DNA of 64,000 bases, taken from contig JAQTZV010000020.1 in NCBI GenBank assembly GCA_028687585.1, positions 1 to 64,000 of the forward strand, in the 5' to 3' direction. Below the pieces are notes generated by a model. That model saw only the letters and a list, made by a program, of their open reading frames with translations. It did not search any database and had not been told where the DNA came from. The DNA is from Desulfuromonadaceae bacterium (GTDB lineage: Bacteria > Desulfobacterota > Desulfuromonadia > Geobacterales > Pseudopelobacteraceae). A program made the position numbers and the translations under genes. This document shows positions 35,838 to 43,972 of the stretch, piece after piece (within the stretch, counting starts at the first letter, position 1; each line of letters starts with the position of its first letter).

Positions 35838-35859
35838 GACATCGCTGAACATCGATGTC
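35838..35859. promoter_or_regulatory. Inverted repeat, candidate GntR operator
   Basis: GACATCG and CGATGTC form perfect 7-bp arms separated by 8 bp, 78 bp upstream of the GntR start in the divergent region with the second ubiD-like gene. It does not match the FadR consensus TGGTNNNACCA; the assignment rests on position and symmetry. Confidence 0.4.
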
Positions 35860-36192
35860 AACAATACTTTTGATTACCATAAGGCATCGCCGATTTGCGT
35901 AATTACTTTGGCTACGTGATTCCATCGACCTCAATTTGCGCGATCGGGTAAAATACATTCGGTTAAGTCTCCAATATATTCCAGTCCACCATCGTCACTT
36001 TGCCATACCAGCCTTGCGTTTTCCTTCTTCGTTTCCATTCTGTGTGAGTGCCGGATAGTTCATAAAAACAAAAATATCGTGGTGACTCATAATTTTATTG
36101 ACTTCTTTTTTTTGCTGTGACTTAATAGGCATAAGGTTAGTCCTTTAATGGATAGCCCAAATAAAACTGCCACAATAAGAAAGGAGTAAATC

Positions 36193-37719
36193 ATGGGAGA
36201 TGATAAGAGCGTAAGCGGGGTTGGTACTGAACAGAGCATCAAGAGCTTGGGTGACTGGCTGGAAAAAGTTGAAGCAATCGGCGAGGTAAAACATATTTCC
36301 GCTGAGGTTGATCCGGACCTGGAAGCATCAACGATCACTTACATGAACGGTAAAGAAGTGGGCGGGCCGACTCTTCTGTTTGAGAATATCAAGGGGCATT
36401 CCGGCTACCGACAATTGTTTAATCCGTTTGGTAGCAGTCTTAACCGCGTGGCGATTACGATCCGGGAAGAACTCGGGAAGGATCCCATCGAATACGTGCG
36501 AATTTTGAGCAAAAAAATGAAGCAAAGAATTGCGCCAAAGACTATCGACGCGAAGTTGGCTCCGGTCAACCAGAATATCGAGAGCGGTGATAAGGTTGAT
36601 GTAACCAAGTTTCCAGCTCCCAAGATGTGGCCGCTCGATGGGGGCAAGTATATCGGTACGGCGGATGCAGTTATCACCCAGGATCCGACTAATGATCGCG
36701 TCAATCTAGGAACATTCAGGCAGATGATTCAGGGCCCGAAGCAGGTCGGATTCTATGCTTCCCCTGGCAAGGACGCTGTCCTTGACCGTGAACGCTGGTG
36801 GGCCATGGGTAAACCGGCACCTGTCGCAGCGGTCTACGGTATGGACCCGTTACTCTTTCTCTGCGCGGCGACTTCGTTCCCGAAAGATGTTTCAGAGTAC
36901 GAATTTGCGGGCGGGATAAATGGTGCGCCGATTGAGGTATTCAAGAGCGAAGTGACTGGTCTGTTATTGCCGGCCAATGCCGAAATTATCATTGAGGGCT
37001 TTTCTTACCCGGACAAGACCGCCGAGGAAGGACCTTTCGGTGAGTTCACTGGCTATTACGGGCGGCCGGGCGGCCCGACACCTTACATCGACATCAAAAC
37101 AATCCGGTATCGTAACAAGCCAATTCTGACCAGTGCATTGATGGCTGATTTCCCATCCAATGAGTGCGGGACCATGTGGGCGATGGCCAAGGCAGCGAAG
37201 GTCTGGACAGATCTTGATGCGCTGGGGGTCCCAGGCATCAAAGGCGTTTGGTCGCCACCTGAGGCGGCTGGTTGGGGAATGACCGTGGTCTCGATTGAGC
37301 AGCGCTATGCCGGGCACGCCGCGCAGGTAGGGGCTTTGGCAGCTCAATGTATGGGTGGGGCGTATTTCACCAAGTACATCGTGGTGGTGGACGACGACGT
37401 TGATCCGAGCAGCCTGTCCGAAGTTGTCTGGGCAATGGTTACCCGTTCGCGACCAGCCCAGTCGATTGAGATATTACGCGAAACATGGAGTACATACCTC
37501 GATCCTAGCCAGAATCCGCCAGAGATCAGACCATGGGGTTCAAAGTGCATCATCAACGCATGCAAGGAGTTTAAATACCTCAATGTGTTCTCACCGCGCA
37601 ATCTGCTCAAAAAGGAGATGTACGAGACGGTTTGTGATCGCTGGAAAGAATTAGGCTTTGAGGGAGCACCTCCAAAAATCAAGAACTTCGAACCATTTGC
37701 TGGCCAACATATCGGCTAA
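36193..37719 (+). CDS. Second UbiD-family (de)carboxylase
   Basis: A 508-residue UbiD-type enzyme with a more canonical active site than the one at 30051-31619. It has the metal/prFMN strand RVNLGTFRQMIQG, then EYEFAGGINGAPIEVFKSEV. The Glu-containing motifs are AEIIIEGFSYPDKTAEEGPFG and EFTGYYGRPGG. The C-terminal KFAP-type barrel end is not otherwise remarkable. It begins after GAAAGGAGTAAATC. It is transcribed alone, divergent from a GntR regulator, and followed by a strong terminator. A substrate cannot be assigned: another aromatic acid, a CoA ester, or carboxylation in reverse are all possible. It also depends on prenylated FMN and so presumably on the single ubiX of the island. Confidence 0.88.
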   Translation: MGDDKSVSGVGTEQSIKSLGDWLEKVEAIGEVKHISAEVDPDLEASTITYMNGKEVGGPTLLFENIKGHSGYRQLFNPFGSSLNRVAITIREELGKDPIEYVRILSKKMKQRIAPKTIDAKLAPVNQNIESGDKVDVTKFPAPKMWPLDGGKYIGTADAVITQDPTNDRVNLGTFRQMIQGPKQVGFYASPGKDAVLDRERWWAMGKPAPVAAVYGMDPLLFLCAATSFPKDVSEYEFAGGINGAPIEVFKSEVTGLLLPANAEIIIEGFSYPDKTAEEGPFGEFTGYYGRPGGPTPYIDIKTIRYRNKPILTSALMADFPSNECGTMWAMAKAAKVWTDLDALGVPGIKGVWSPPEAAGWGMTVVSIEQRYAGHAAQVGALAAQCMGGAYFTKYIVVVDDDVDPSSLSEVVWAMVTRSRPAQSIEILRETWSTYLDPSQNPPEIRPWGSKCIINACKEFKYLNVFSPRNLLKKEMYETVCDRWKELGFEGAPPKIKNFEPFAGQHIG

Positions 37720-37724
37720 TTACG

Positions 37725-37762
37725 TGTTTGTCGCCCTCCAAACTCATGGAGGGCGGCAAACA
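37725..37762 (+). terminator. Terminator-type hairpin after second ubiD-like gene
   Basis: TGTTTGTCGCCCTCCA pairs with TGGAGGGCGGCAAACA around a 6-nt loop, with one wobble or mismatch near the base. It begins 6 bp after the stop codon. A clear T-run is missing. Confidence 0.75.
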
Positions 37763-37800
37763 GGACGGGCTGCTAAAACACTGCAAAGGAGCTAAAAATA

Positions 37801-37980
37801 GTGACGTGGCTATCTGAAAACGAGGGACAGGCCGTATCGTCAGAATTGATCTACCAATTCAAGCAGGAGGAAGCTATTCAGGTCTTACCACTGCAACTTG
37901 TGATAACTCAGAAGTTTAAATTTTTATTTAGTACCGAAGTGAAGTTTTTTAAACAAGTAAGAACAACAGTGCATCAATGA
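37801..37980 (+). CDS. Possible small protein (59 aa) after ubiD-like gene
   Basis: A GTG-initiated frame with a well-placed ribosome binding site (AAAGGAGCTAAAAATA before GTG), encoding 59 residues: MTWLSENEGQAVSSELIYQF at the start and a Lys/Phe-rich end. No family recognised. Some decarboxylase systems of the UbiD type carry a small accessory subunit (the D subunit of VdcBCD-type enzymes), but the Cys motifs of that family are absent. It lies beyond a terminator-like hairpin and before the interrupted porin, so it may also be spurious. Confidence 0.35.
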   Translation: MTWLSENEGQAVSSELIYQFKQEEAIQVLPLQLVITQKFKFLFSTEVKFFKQVRTTVHQ

Positions 37981-38352
37981 TTTGGCATAAAAGCGCAAAA
38001 TAGGCTCACGAATAAGGAGAAGAAGCATCACCTGATTTTATTAAACGAATGAGATGCACAGGCGTTTTGGTGAATAAACTAATTTATTGGGGGCACACAT
38101 GTTAAAAAAGTTTTGTAAGTCGCTAACACTCTTGCTGTTGTTCGGTGCAGTACCAGCAATGGCCGATGAGCCGGTCATGAGCAAGTACAAGCTTACCTTG
38201 GGTGGATATGTCAAGCTTGATTACGCCCACAACACGAATGCTTCCGGACCGACCACATCACCTACTGGTGCGCCTGCAGGCGTCCACAAAGACGAATCAA
38301 TTTTTACCGCCAAGCAGTCCCGCTTCTGGCTGAAGGTAGCCGGTCCCGAGTT

Positions 38353-38358
38353 CTTAGG
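38353..38358 (+). repeat. Target-site duplication, left (CTTAGG)
   Basis: CTTAGG directly precedes the left end of the insertion sequence and recurs at 39712-39717 after the right end. Perfect identity indicates a recent insertion. Confidence 0.9.
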
Positions 38359-39711
38359 TGTTGAGTGCCACTACATCGTGGACGATTTTCTGTGCCATGA
38401 CATCGTGGACACTCAACCTGTTTAACGTAATTTGTAATCGAATTCCTCGACCTGTTTTTTATCCAGGAAGAGTTTCATCTTCTGTTCTTTGACATCGATA
38501 GTAGCCACCACGTATTCAAGCGCAGTCTCCGGCGGAACCGAGAAGCACTCTCCGAAGACATTCAGTTTCAGGTCACTGCGAATAAGCCTCACAACGTGAT
38601 ATTTGCCCGTCTCCGGTTTCGTCAGCCGATGCTTGGGAGGTTCCTCCTCTGCTGGAAACCTCAGCTTTGCATTCGAGGCGGCAAGAGCTTTCAGCGGCGT
38701 ATGCCCCTTGAGTTTGCTGTAGCGATATCTGCTGTTGTGACGCTGCTCGAACGCCAGCGAACCGGATTGCAGCTCTTCTAAGGATGCCATGGTAACTTTG
38801 CCGAGAAACCTCTGCTCGTAACGGTTATTAAAGTTTTCGACCATCCCGTTTCTCCACGGCTCGGCCATTGGCACGAACCAAGGCTCAACGTCATTGTGCA
38901 AGCAGAGTCGGATGAGCGGCCCCATTCCACGAGGATGCGTCGGGCTTCCAAAGAAAGACATGGCGTTATCAACCTGGATGCGATCAGGTATCCCCATCCG
39001 CTTCCATGCCCCCCAGAATCCGTCAAAGATCGTTTGTCCTGACTTGGAAAGGGAAGGATGTAGCCCACACCTGACCGTAGCTGTATCAACAATATTCAGA
39101 CTGTAGAAGCGAACCGGTCCTTTCAGGTAGCACGGCCCAACAAAGTCAGCCTGATGAGTCTGATTCGGAAACATTGACGGTAGGGCAGGATACAGCGTTC
39201 CTTTGGCTTCATATTTACCGGTTCGTCGATGCGTCAGCTCGTTCTTGGAGAGAACCCGATTGATCGTCCTGATCGACGGCAGCGGCTTGGCGCCAAGATC
39301 TTCCATCTCCCACAGGATCGCTTGGGCCCCGCAGAACAGATCCTGATTATAGAGATTGAGGCGGACCATCTTGATAATCTCTATGATCTCTGACGGCGTA
39401 TGCGTTGGAGTAGAGATAGGGCGTCTTGAGCGGGCTTCATTCCAGGCAGTATCGTTTTCAAGGTGACGTCCAACCCATTTGTAAAGCCAGGCTTTTGACT
39501 TGCCGAGCGATATGCAGATTGCTTCAGGACTTTCACCAGACTCGAATCTTTGAACTGCCAGAATCCGATGTTGCTTGTTTTCATCTTCCACGAACACCTC
39601 CAGAATAATTTTGGTGTTCACAGAATGACGTGGTGGTTATTCGATTGTCAGAGAACTTTGACTACGATGTTATGGCACTTATTTCCGTCCACGATGTAGT
39701 GGCACTCAACA
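38359..39711. mobile_element. Insertion sequence, 1353 bp, IS481-like
   Basis: The ends are perfect 26-bp inverted repeats beginning TGTTGAGTGCCACTACATCG (left, 38359-38384; right, 39686-39711). A subterminal repeat GTGCCATNACATCGT follows at each end in inverted orientation (about 38391 and 39675), probably a second transposase-binding site. A 6-bp target duplication CTTAGG flanks it. One DDE transposase gene fills the element. The intact ends and duplication suggest it is still mobile. Confidence 0.95.
38422..39621 (-). CDS. DDE transposase (IS481-like, rve integrase core)
   Basis: A 399-residue transposase. The N-terminal helix-turn-helix region (about 15-60) contains VQRFESGESPEAICISLGKS; the rve-type core carries the acidic triad in HQADFVGPCYL (D), RIQVDNAMSFFG (D) and RNGMVENFNNRYEQRF (E). 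The C-terminal part (FGECFSVPPETALEYVV) is a beta-rich tail. The frame is intact. Its stop lies 63 bp from the left end of the element and its start 90 bp from the right end. Confidence 0.93.
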   Translation of the reverse strand: MNTKIILEVFVEDENKQHRILAVQRFESGESPEAICISLGKSKAWLYKWVGRHLENDTAWNEARSRRPISTPTHTPSEIIEIIKMVRLNLYNQDLFCGAQAILWEMEDLGAKPLPSIRTINRVLSKNELTHRRTGKYEAKGTLYPALPSMFPNQTHQADFVGPCYLKGPVRFYSLNIVDTATVRCGLHPSLSKSGQTIFDGFWGAWKRMGIPDRIQVDNAMSFFGSPTHPRGMGPLIRLCLHNDVEPWFVPMAEPWRNGMVENFNNRYEQRFLGKVTMASLEELQSGSLAFEQRHNSRYRYSKLKGHTPLKALAASNAKLRFPAEEEPPKHRLTKPETGKYHVVRLIRSDLKLNVFGECFSVPPETALEYVVATIDVKEQKMKLFLDKKQVEEFDYKLR

Positions 39712-39717
39712 CTTAGG
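39712..39717 (+). repeat. Target-site duplication, right (CTTAGG)
   Basis: Second copy of CTTAGG abutting the right end of the insertion sequence. The porin reading frame continues from here. Confidence 0.9.
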
Positions 39718-40853
39718 CGCTAGAACCAATGCCCAGATTGAGGTTGATTTTTATGGAGCCAATTCCCTGGCCAACGAATTTGGCAATATGCGAATGCGTC
39801 ATGCCTATGGCAGCCTAGACTGGGATACCACACAAGTTTTGTTTGGGCAGTATTGGGATGTTTTCGGACCTGCCTATGCTGACACAATCGATTTCCGACA
39901 GGGTGACGATACAGGAACCCCTAGCAATCCGCGGGTGCCACAGATTCGATTAACACAAAAATTAAATTTAAACGCCGACAATTCATTGAAATTTGTTCTG
40001 GCTGTGCAGAACCCGGTTCAGAATAGTGCCGCAGCAGGGTCGAACGCTGCTTCGTCAGTCGTTGCTAATGGTGGATACGGCAGCATGGTTAACGTAGCCG
40101 GTCAGGCCATGTTTACCAGCAAAGCCCTAGGTGTTTCCCCTGGATTCATGGGCCTCGGCATGAACCCACTTCAAGCAGGCTTCTTCGGTATTTACGGCAA
40201 TGAGAAAATTGCCAACAACAAGTCGATCGACTCATATGGCTATGGTTTCTATAGCTTTGTCCCGCTGATCAAATCCAGAGATGGCAAAGATCGCGCCATG
40301 ACACTATCGCTAGAAGCCCAAGCTGTTTTGTCAGCAGGACTTAATGTCCAAAAAGGTTCATCCATCGCATTCATCGGTACTGCTCCCAACAAGTACGCTG
40401 CCAAAGGTTACACATTGTATGGCCAACTCAAATTTTATCCAACCCAAGAGTTGGGGGCAACTGCCGGCTATATGCGTCTTAGTGCGATTAATTTCGATGC
40501 TTATAGGGCTGCAACAACTGCAGCTACATCCTTCCAAAAGTATAACGAAATTAGTTATGTCAACCTTACATATGACCTGAATTCCGCAGTTCGACTGGCA
40601 ACTGAGCTTGAACACCATGTGACACAATATGGCGCCAAACCGACTGGCTTAAATTCTGACAGAGGTCAGAACAATGTCTTACGCGTAGCTGCATATTATT
40701 TCTTTTAAAATCAGGGAGGTTGTCATGGAATGTATCGCACCGGTCGAGTAAATTGCTTTAGAGTAACGGCTTGGCGCTTATTTCGGGACCTTTTCAGTTT
40801 TGTCTATCAGGGGAAATGGACATAATCTTGTCAACAACAGTCAATCATCAAAA

Positions 40854-41318
40854 ATGAAAGATGCAATGAGCAAACCCTTACTGCGCTATTTGCAAAACCA
40901 TCACGTTGCCACTTTGGCCACTTGTTGCAACGAATGTCCGTGGGCGGCGGCGGTCTTTTATGTCAACGATGATGTCACGCTCTTTTTCCTGTCATCGCCA
41001 ACAAGCCGCCACTGCCTTAACCTGAAGCAAAATCCGCGTGTAGCCGTTACAATTCAGGAGGATTACTCCGACTGGCTGGAGATTAAAGGTGTGCAGATTG
41101 AAGGTGTTGCTAGCGAGATATCAGGAACTGAAGAAGAAAAAGCCCGCAGGTTATACGGCCAGAAGTTTCCTGTAATCGGTATGCTTGCACAGGCACCGTC
41201 AGCAATTGTCAAGGCCCTGGGCAAGGTGCGCTGGTACAGAATTGAACCTCATCGTATATATTTCATCGACAATTCGCTCGGCTTGGGCAATCGTGATGAG
41301 GTCAAGCTCTCACTTTAA
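40854..41318 (+). CDS. FMN-binding split-barrel (PNPOx-like) protein, copy 2
   Basis: About 154 residues from ATG 40854 (a second ATG is at 40866; a TTG further upstream is less likely). It is closely similar to the protein at 19663-20199: HHVATLATCCNECPWAAAVF, LFFLSSPTSRHCLNLKQNPR, VQIEGVASEISGTEEEKARR and WYRIEPHRIYFIDNSLGLGN. The fold binds FMN, or in some members heme or F420. It follows the broken porin by 145 bp and precedes the second ribBA. The repeated association of this protein with ribBA/ribH in both halves of the island suggests a linked flavin-related role, not established. Confidence 0.78.
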   Translation: MKDAMSKPLLRYLQNHHVATLATCCNECPWAAAVFYVNDDVTLFFLSSPTSRHCLNLKQNPRVAVTIQEDYSDWLEIKGVQIEGVASEISGTEEEKARRLYGQKFPVIGMLAQAPSAIVKALGKVRWYRIEPHRIYFIDNSLGLGNRDEVKLSL

Positions 41319-41453
41319 TATGTCATGTATTTATTGTTGCAATTTTAGGGGAAAAAGCAACGTAGCTAACGCACTTATTCTGTTTCTCAAAGGCTCAGAT
41401 TACTAGGTACAGGGTAATTTCTAAACCTACCTTCCCTTATCCAAGTGGGAACC

Positions 41454-41492
41454 TTTCAAGCCTTCCTTGATAAGGAGGCTTGAAAAGTTTTT
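41454..41492 (+). terminator. Rho-independent terminator
   Basis: TTTCAAGCC and GGCTTGAAA form a 9-bp stem with an inner TCCTT/AAGGA stem, followed by AGTTTTT. It lies 136 bp after the split-barrel protein gene. Confidence 0.8.
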
Positions 41493-41879
41493 GGGCTAAA
41501 TCCAATGTACTCGCCAGCAGTGCAAACATTACTCAGGATGGAACGCTATGGTTCTGGTATGTATTGAAACATAGCTCTCTGCTGCGCTGCCTTAGCAACT
41601 CCCATAACGTCGCACAGATCAATAACAATCCCGAAGTCTAAGTTACCGGACACAAATCTGATGTCGGTAACAGTTTGAACAACAAATAAACTGCGTTTTC
41701 AGGTTTAATTTAATGACAAAACTAGGGTACGAGTTGCTCTTACTCTACAAATACTGACGAACGGATAAATCTTAATGACTTGGGTCCGATGGTCAATTCC
41801 ATCCTGTAAGCCAAGATGTGCCTGATTTTTTGAACACGGTATATCTCTTTATATCCAATTCATAAACTAAAGGAACACC
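41493..41879. other. Intergenic region upstream of ribBA copy 2
   Basis: About 390 bp without a recognisable gene. It should contain the ribBA promoter. It was checked by eye for an FMN riboswitch (RFN element), and the conserved RFN core was not found. Confidence 0.45.
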
Positions 41880-43085
41880 ATGTCTGTAGCAACCATAGAA
41901 GCAGCAATCGAAGATATCAGCCAGGGAAAGATGGTTATTCTGGTGGATGATGAGGACCGCGAAAACGAAGGAGACCTGACCTTGGCTGCCGAATTGGCCA
42001 CCCCGGAAAATATCAACTTCATGGCTAAATACGGCCGAGGCCTGATCTGTCTGACCCTGACAGCCGATAAGTGTGATCAGTTGGGCTTGCGGCCGATGGT
42101 GCGTGACAACACCTCGCCCTTTGGGACAGCCTTTACCGTTTCCATTGAGGCTAAACGCGGCGTCACGACCGGCATTTCGGCCGCAGACCGTGCTCATACC
42201 ATTGTTACGGCCGTGGCCGAAGGCGCCTCAGCCACCGACCTGGTCAGCCCCGGCCATATCTTTCCGCTCAGGGCCAAGCCGGGCGGTGTTCTGATACGTA
42301 CCGGACAGACCGAGGGTTCGGTTGACTTGGCACGACTGGCAGGTCTCAAGCCTGCCGGTGTAATCTGCGAGATCATGAATGATGATGGCACCATGGCGCG
42401 TATGTCGGAGTTGAAGAAAATCGCCAAGGAGCACAACATAAAGATCTGCACCATAGCCGATCTAGTGGCCTACCGCCTCAAGAATGAGATACTGGTGCGG
42501 GTCGTAGCCGATGCGCATCTCCCCTCACACTTTGGTGGCAACTGGCGGGCCATTGCTTTTGAGAACGATGTGGACCGACTGGACCACCTGGCCTTGGTCA
42601 AGGGCGATGTCAGCACAGGAGAACCGATGCTGGTGCGGGTACACTCCGAATGTCTGACCGGCGATGTTCTGGGCAGCCAGCGCTGCGACTGCGGCGAACA
42701 GCTGCACCACGCCATGGAGATGATCGATCGCGAAGGCAAAGGCGTTGTTCTCTATATGCGACAGGAAGGACGCGGCATTGGACTGATTAACAAGCTCAAG
42801 GCCTACGAACTGCAGGACAAGGGTCGTGACACGGTTGAAGCAAATCTGGAGCTGGGATTCAAGGCCGATATGCGCGACTACGGCATCGGCGCCCAGATGT
42901 TGGTGTCTTTGGGCATCCGCAAAATGCGTTTGATGACCAACAACCCTAAAAAACTGATTGGACTGCAGGGCTACGGCATCGATGTCGTCGAGCGTATATC
43001 CATCGAAACGGTCGCAACCAAAAGCAACAAAAAATATCTCAGGACCAAACGCGACAAAATGGGGCACCTGTTGGAAAACCTTTAG
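41880..43085 (+). CDS. ribBA: Bifunctional RibBA, copy 2
   Basis: A 401-residue DHBP synthase/GTP cyclohydrolase II. DHBP synthase motifs ([32 protein letters not shown]) cover residues 1-200; the cyclohydrolase half has zinc ligands in [18 protein letters not shown] and [10 protein letters not shown]. Base composition is more GC-rich than copy 1 and closer to the core chromosome. The stop codon is 8 bp before the structured RNA element B. Together with ribH copy 2 it forms a second flavin-precursor unit in the same island. Whether the organism also has a housekeeping rib operon elsewhere cannot be seen here. Confidence 0.95.
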   Translation: MSVATIEAAIEDISQGKMVILVDDEDRENEGDLTLAAELATPENINFMAKYGRGLICLTLTADKCDQLGLRPMVRDNTSPFGTAFTVSIEAKRGVTTGISAADRAHTIVTAVAEGASATDLVSPGHIFPLRAKPGGVLIRTGQTEGSVDLARLAGLKPAGVICEIMNDDGTMARMSELKKIAKEHNIKICTIADLVAYRLKNEILVRVVADAHLPSHFGGNWRAIAFENDVDRLDHLALVKGDVSTGEPMLVRVHSECLTGDVLGSQRCDCGEQLHHAMEMIDREGKGVVLYMRQEGRGIGLINKLKAYELQDKGRDTVEANLELGFKADMRDYGIGAQMLVSLGIRKMRLMTNNPKKLIGLQGYGIDVVERISIETVATKSNKKYLRTKRDKMGHLLENL

Positions 43086-43093
43086 GGCGAAGT

Positions 43094-43288
43094 TGAAACC
43101 CAAGTTCTTCAGGTGTGATTATTTTTACTGTCTATGCTGGTCCCGAGTGGGAATGGCAAAGCGGCCGTAAAACGTGCAAATCCTTTTATAGGGCACGCAT
43201 GAAAGTTTTAAAATGCTCGGTAGGGAATATAATAGACCGTCGAATAACTTGCTTCGCCTCTCATAGGGCGGTTGATTTCAAAGCTGCG
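43094..43288 (+). ncRNA. Candidate structured RNA element, copy B (ribBA-ribH leader)
   Basis: About 195 nt between ribBA and ribH that align by eye with copy A (34703-34885). Hairpins in this copy: GCT-GGT-CCC/GGG-AAT-GGC (43136-43157). CGTGC/GCACG (43173-43197), CGGT/ACCG (43218-43239) and CGCC/GGCG (43255-43270). The CGGT/ACCG helix replaces GCAG/CTGC of copy A, all four pairs changed with pairing kept. Conserved loops include GGGAATA and the tail TTTCAAAGC. Its place directly upstream of ribH suggests cis-regulation, but it does not match the FMN riboswitch. Confidence 0.58.
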
Positions 43289-43352
43289 CCCTAAGTAGGC
43301 GACATTTACTGCATGTTGGTAATAAAAAATATATTCTCATACATGGATGAAT

Positions 43353-43820
43353 ATGCCAAGATTTTTCGAAGGTAAATTAGATGCATCGGAGCTAAGTTTC
43401 GGGATTGTAATTAGCCGATTCAACAGTTTAATCTCCGATCGACTTTTGGATGGAGCTGTAGATGCGCTCCTGCGGCACGGAGCAGATAATGCCGCAATCG
43501 ACGTAGTACGAGTGCCTGGAGCTTTCGAGATACCACTTGTTGCACAGAAACTGGCAAAAAGCGGTCGGCATAATTCAATAATATGTCTTGGTGCCATTAT
43601 CCGCGGGAGTACACCTCATTTTGATTATGTTTCCGCTGAAGTGACCAAAGGGGTTGCAACTGTTTCTCTGAGAACCGGAATTCCCATTTCATTCGGTATT
43701 CTTACTACCGATACCATTGAACAGGCATTAGAGCGAGCCGGTTTGAAAGCGGGGAATAAAGGATTCGATGCTGCGATATCGGCCATAGAGATGGCAAATA
43801 TCATTAAAGTCATTGAATAA
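43353..43820 (+). CDS. ribH: 6,7-dimethyl-8-ribityllumazine synthase, copy 2
   Basis: Lumazine synthase of 155 residues from ATG 43353 ([18 protein letters not shown]); an ATG 6 bp upstream is an alternative. Family blocks [33 protein letters not shown] and [17 protein letters not shown] are intact, including the active-site histidine. It is about 65-70% identical by eye to copy 1. It lies 60-70 bp after the structured element B and is the last rib gene of this unit. Confidence 0.94.
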   Translation: MPRFFEGKLDASELSFGIVISRFNSLISDRLLDGAVDALLRHGADNAAIDVVRVPGAFEIPLVAQKLAKSGRHNSIICLGAIIRGSTPHFDYVSAEVTKGVATVSLRTGIPISFGILTTDTIEQALERAGLKAGNKGFDAAISAIEMANIIKVIE

Positions 43821-43972
43821 CCTTCCTGCGATAGAAGAGAGATTCCCTTTAACAACTGCTGTGCAGTTGTCGCATCACCTCCACTTGTGGAAGTGCAGAT
43901 TGTCATAAATTGCTGAAGCTCAATTACTGGAGAATTGTAGAGACCTAAATAGATTAATAAGGGAGGCGATGT

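Larger units (their letters stand above)
38099..40708 (+). pseudogene. DcaP-like porin, copy 2, interrupted by an insertion sequence
   Basis: The gene starts at 38099 (MLKKFCKSLTLLLLFGAVPAMA signal peptide, GGGGG ribosome binding site) and is cut at 38358 after AGPEFLG. The reading frame resumes at 39718 with ARTNAQIEVDFYGANSLANEFG and runs to the typical C-terminal aromatic end AAYYFF at 40708. Removing the insertion and one 6-bp target copy restores a continuous frame of about 417 codons. The product would be close to the intact porin at 13672-14946 (shared MRMRHAYG, GVSP, KSRDGK blocks). The current gene would make only a short truncated protein, so this copy is inactive unless the insertion is excised. 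Confidence 0.9.

Noticed and set aside
37992..38010. Sigma-54-like element TTGGCATAAAAGCGCAAAA upstream of porin 2
   Set aside because: The distance between GG and GC is one base shorter than the strict sigma-54 spacing, and no activator half-site was found nearby.
41319..41879. FMN riboswitch (RFN element) upstream of ribBA copy 2
   Set aside because: The conserved RFN core sequences were not found here or upstream of ribBA copy 1.
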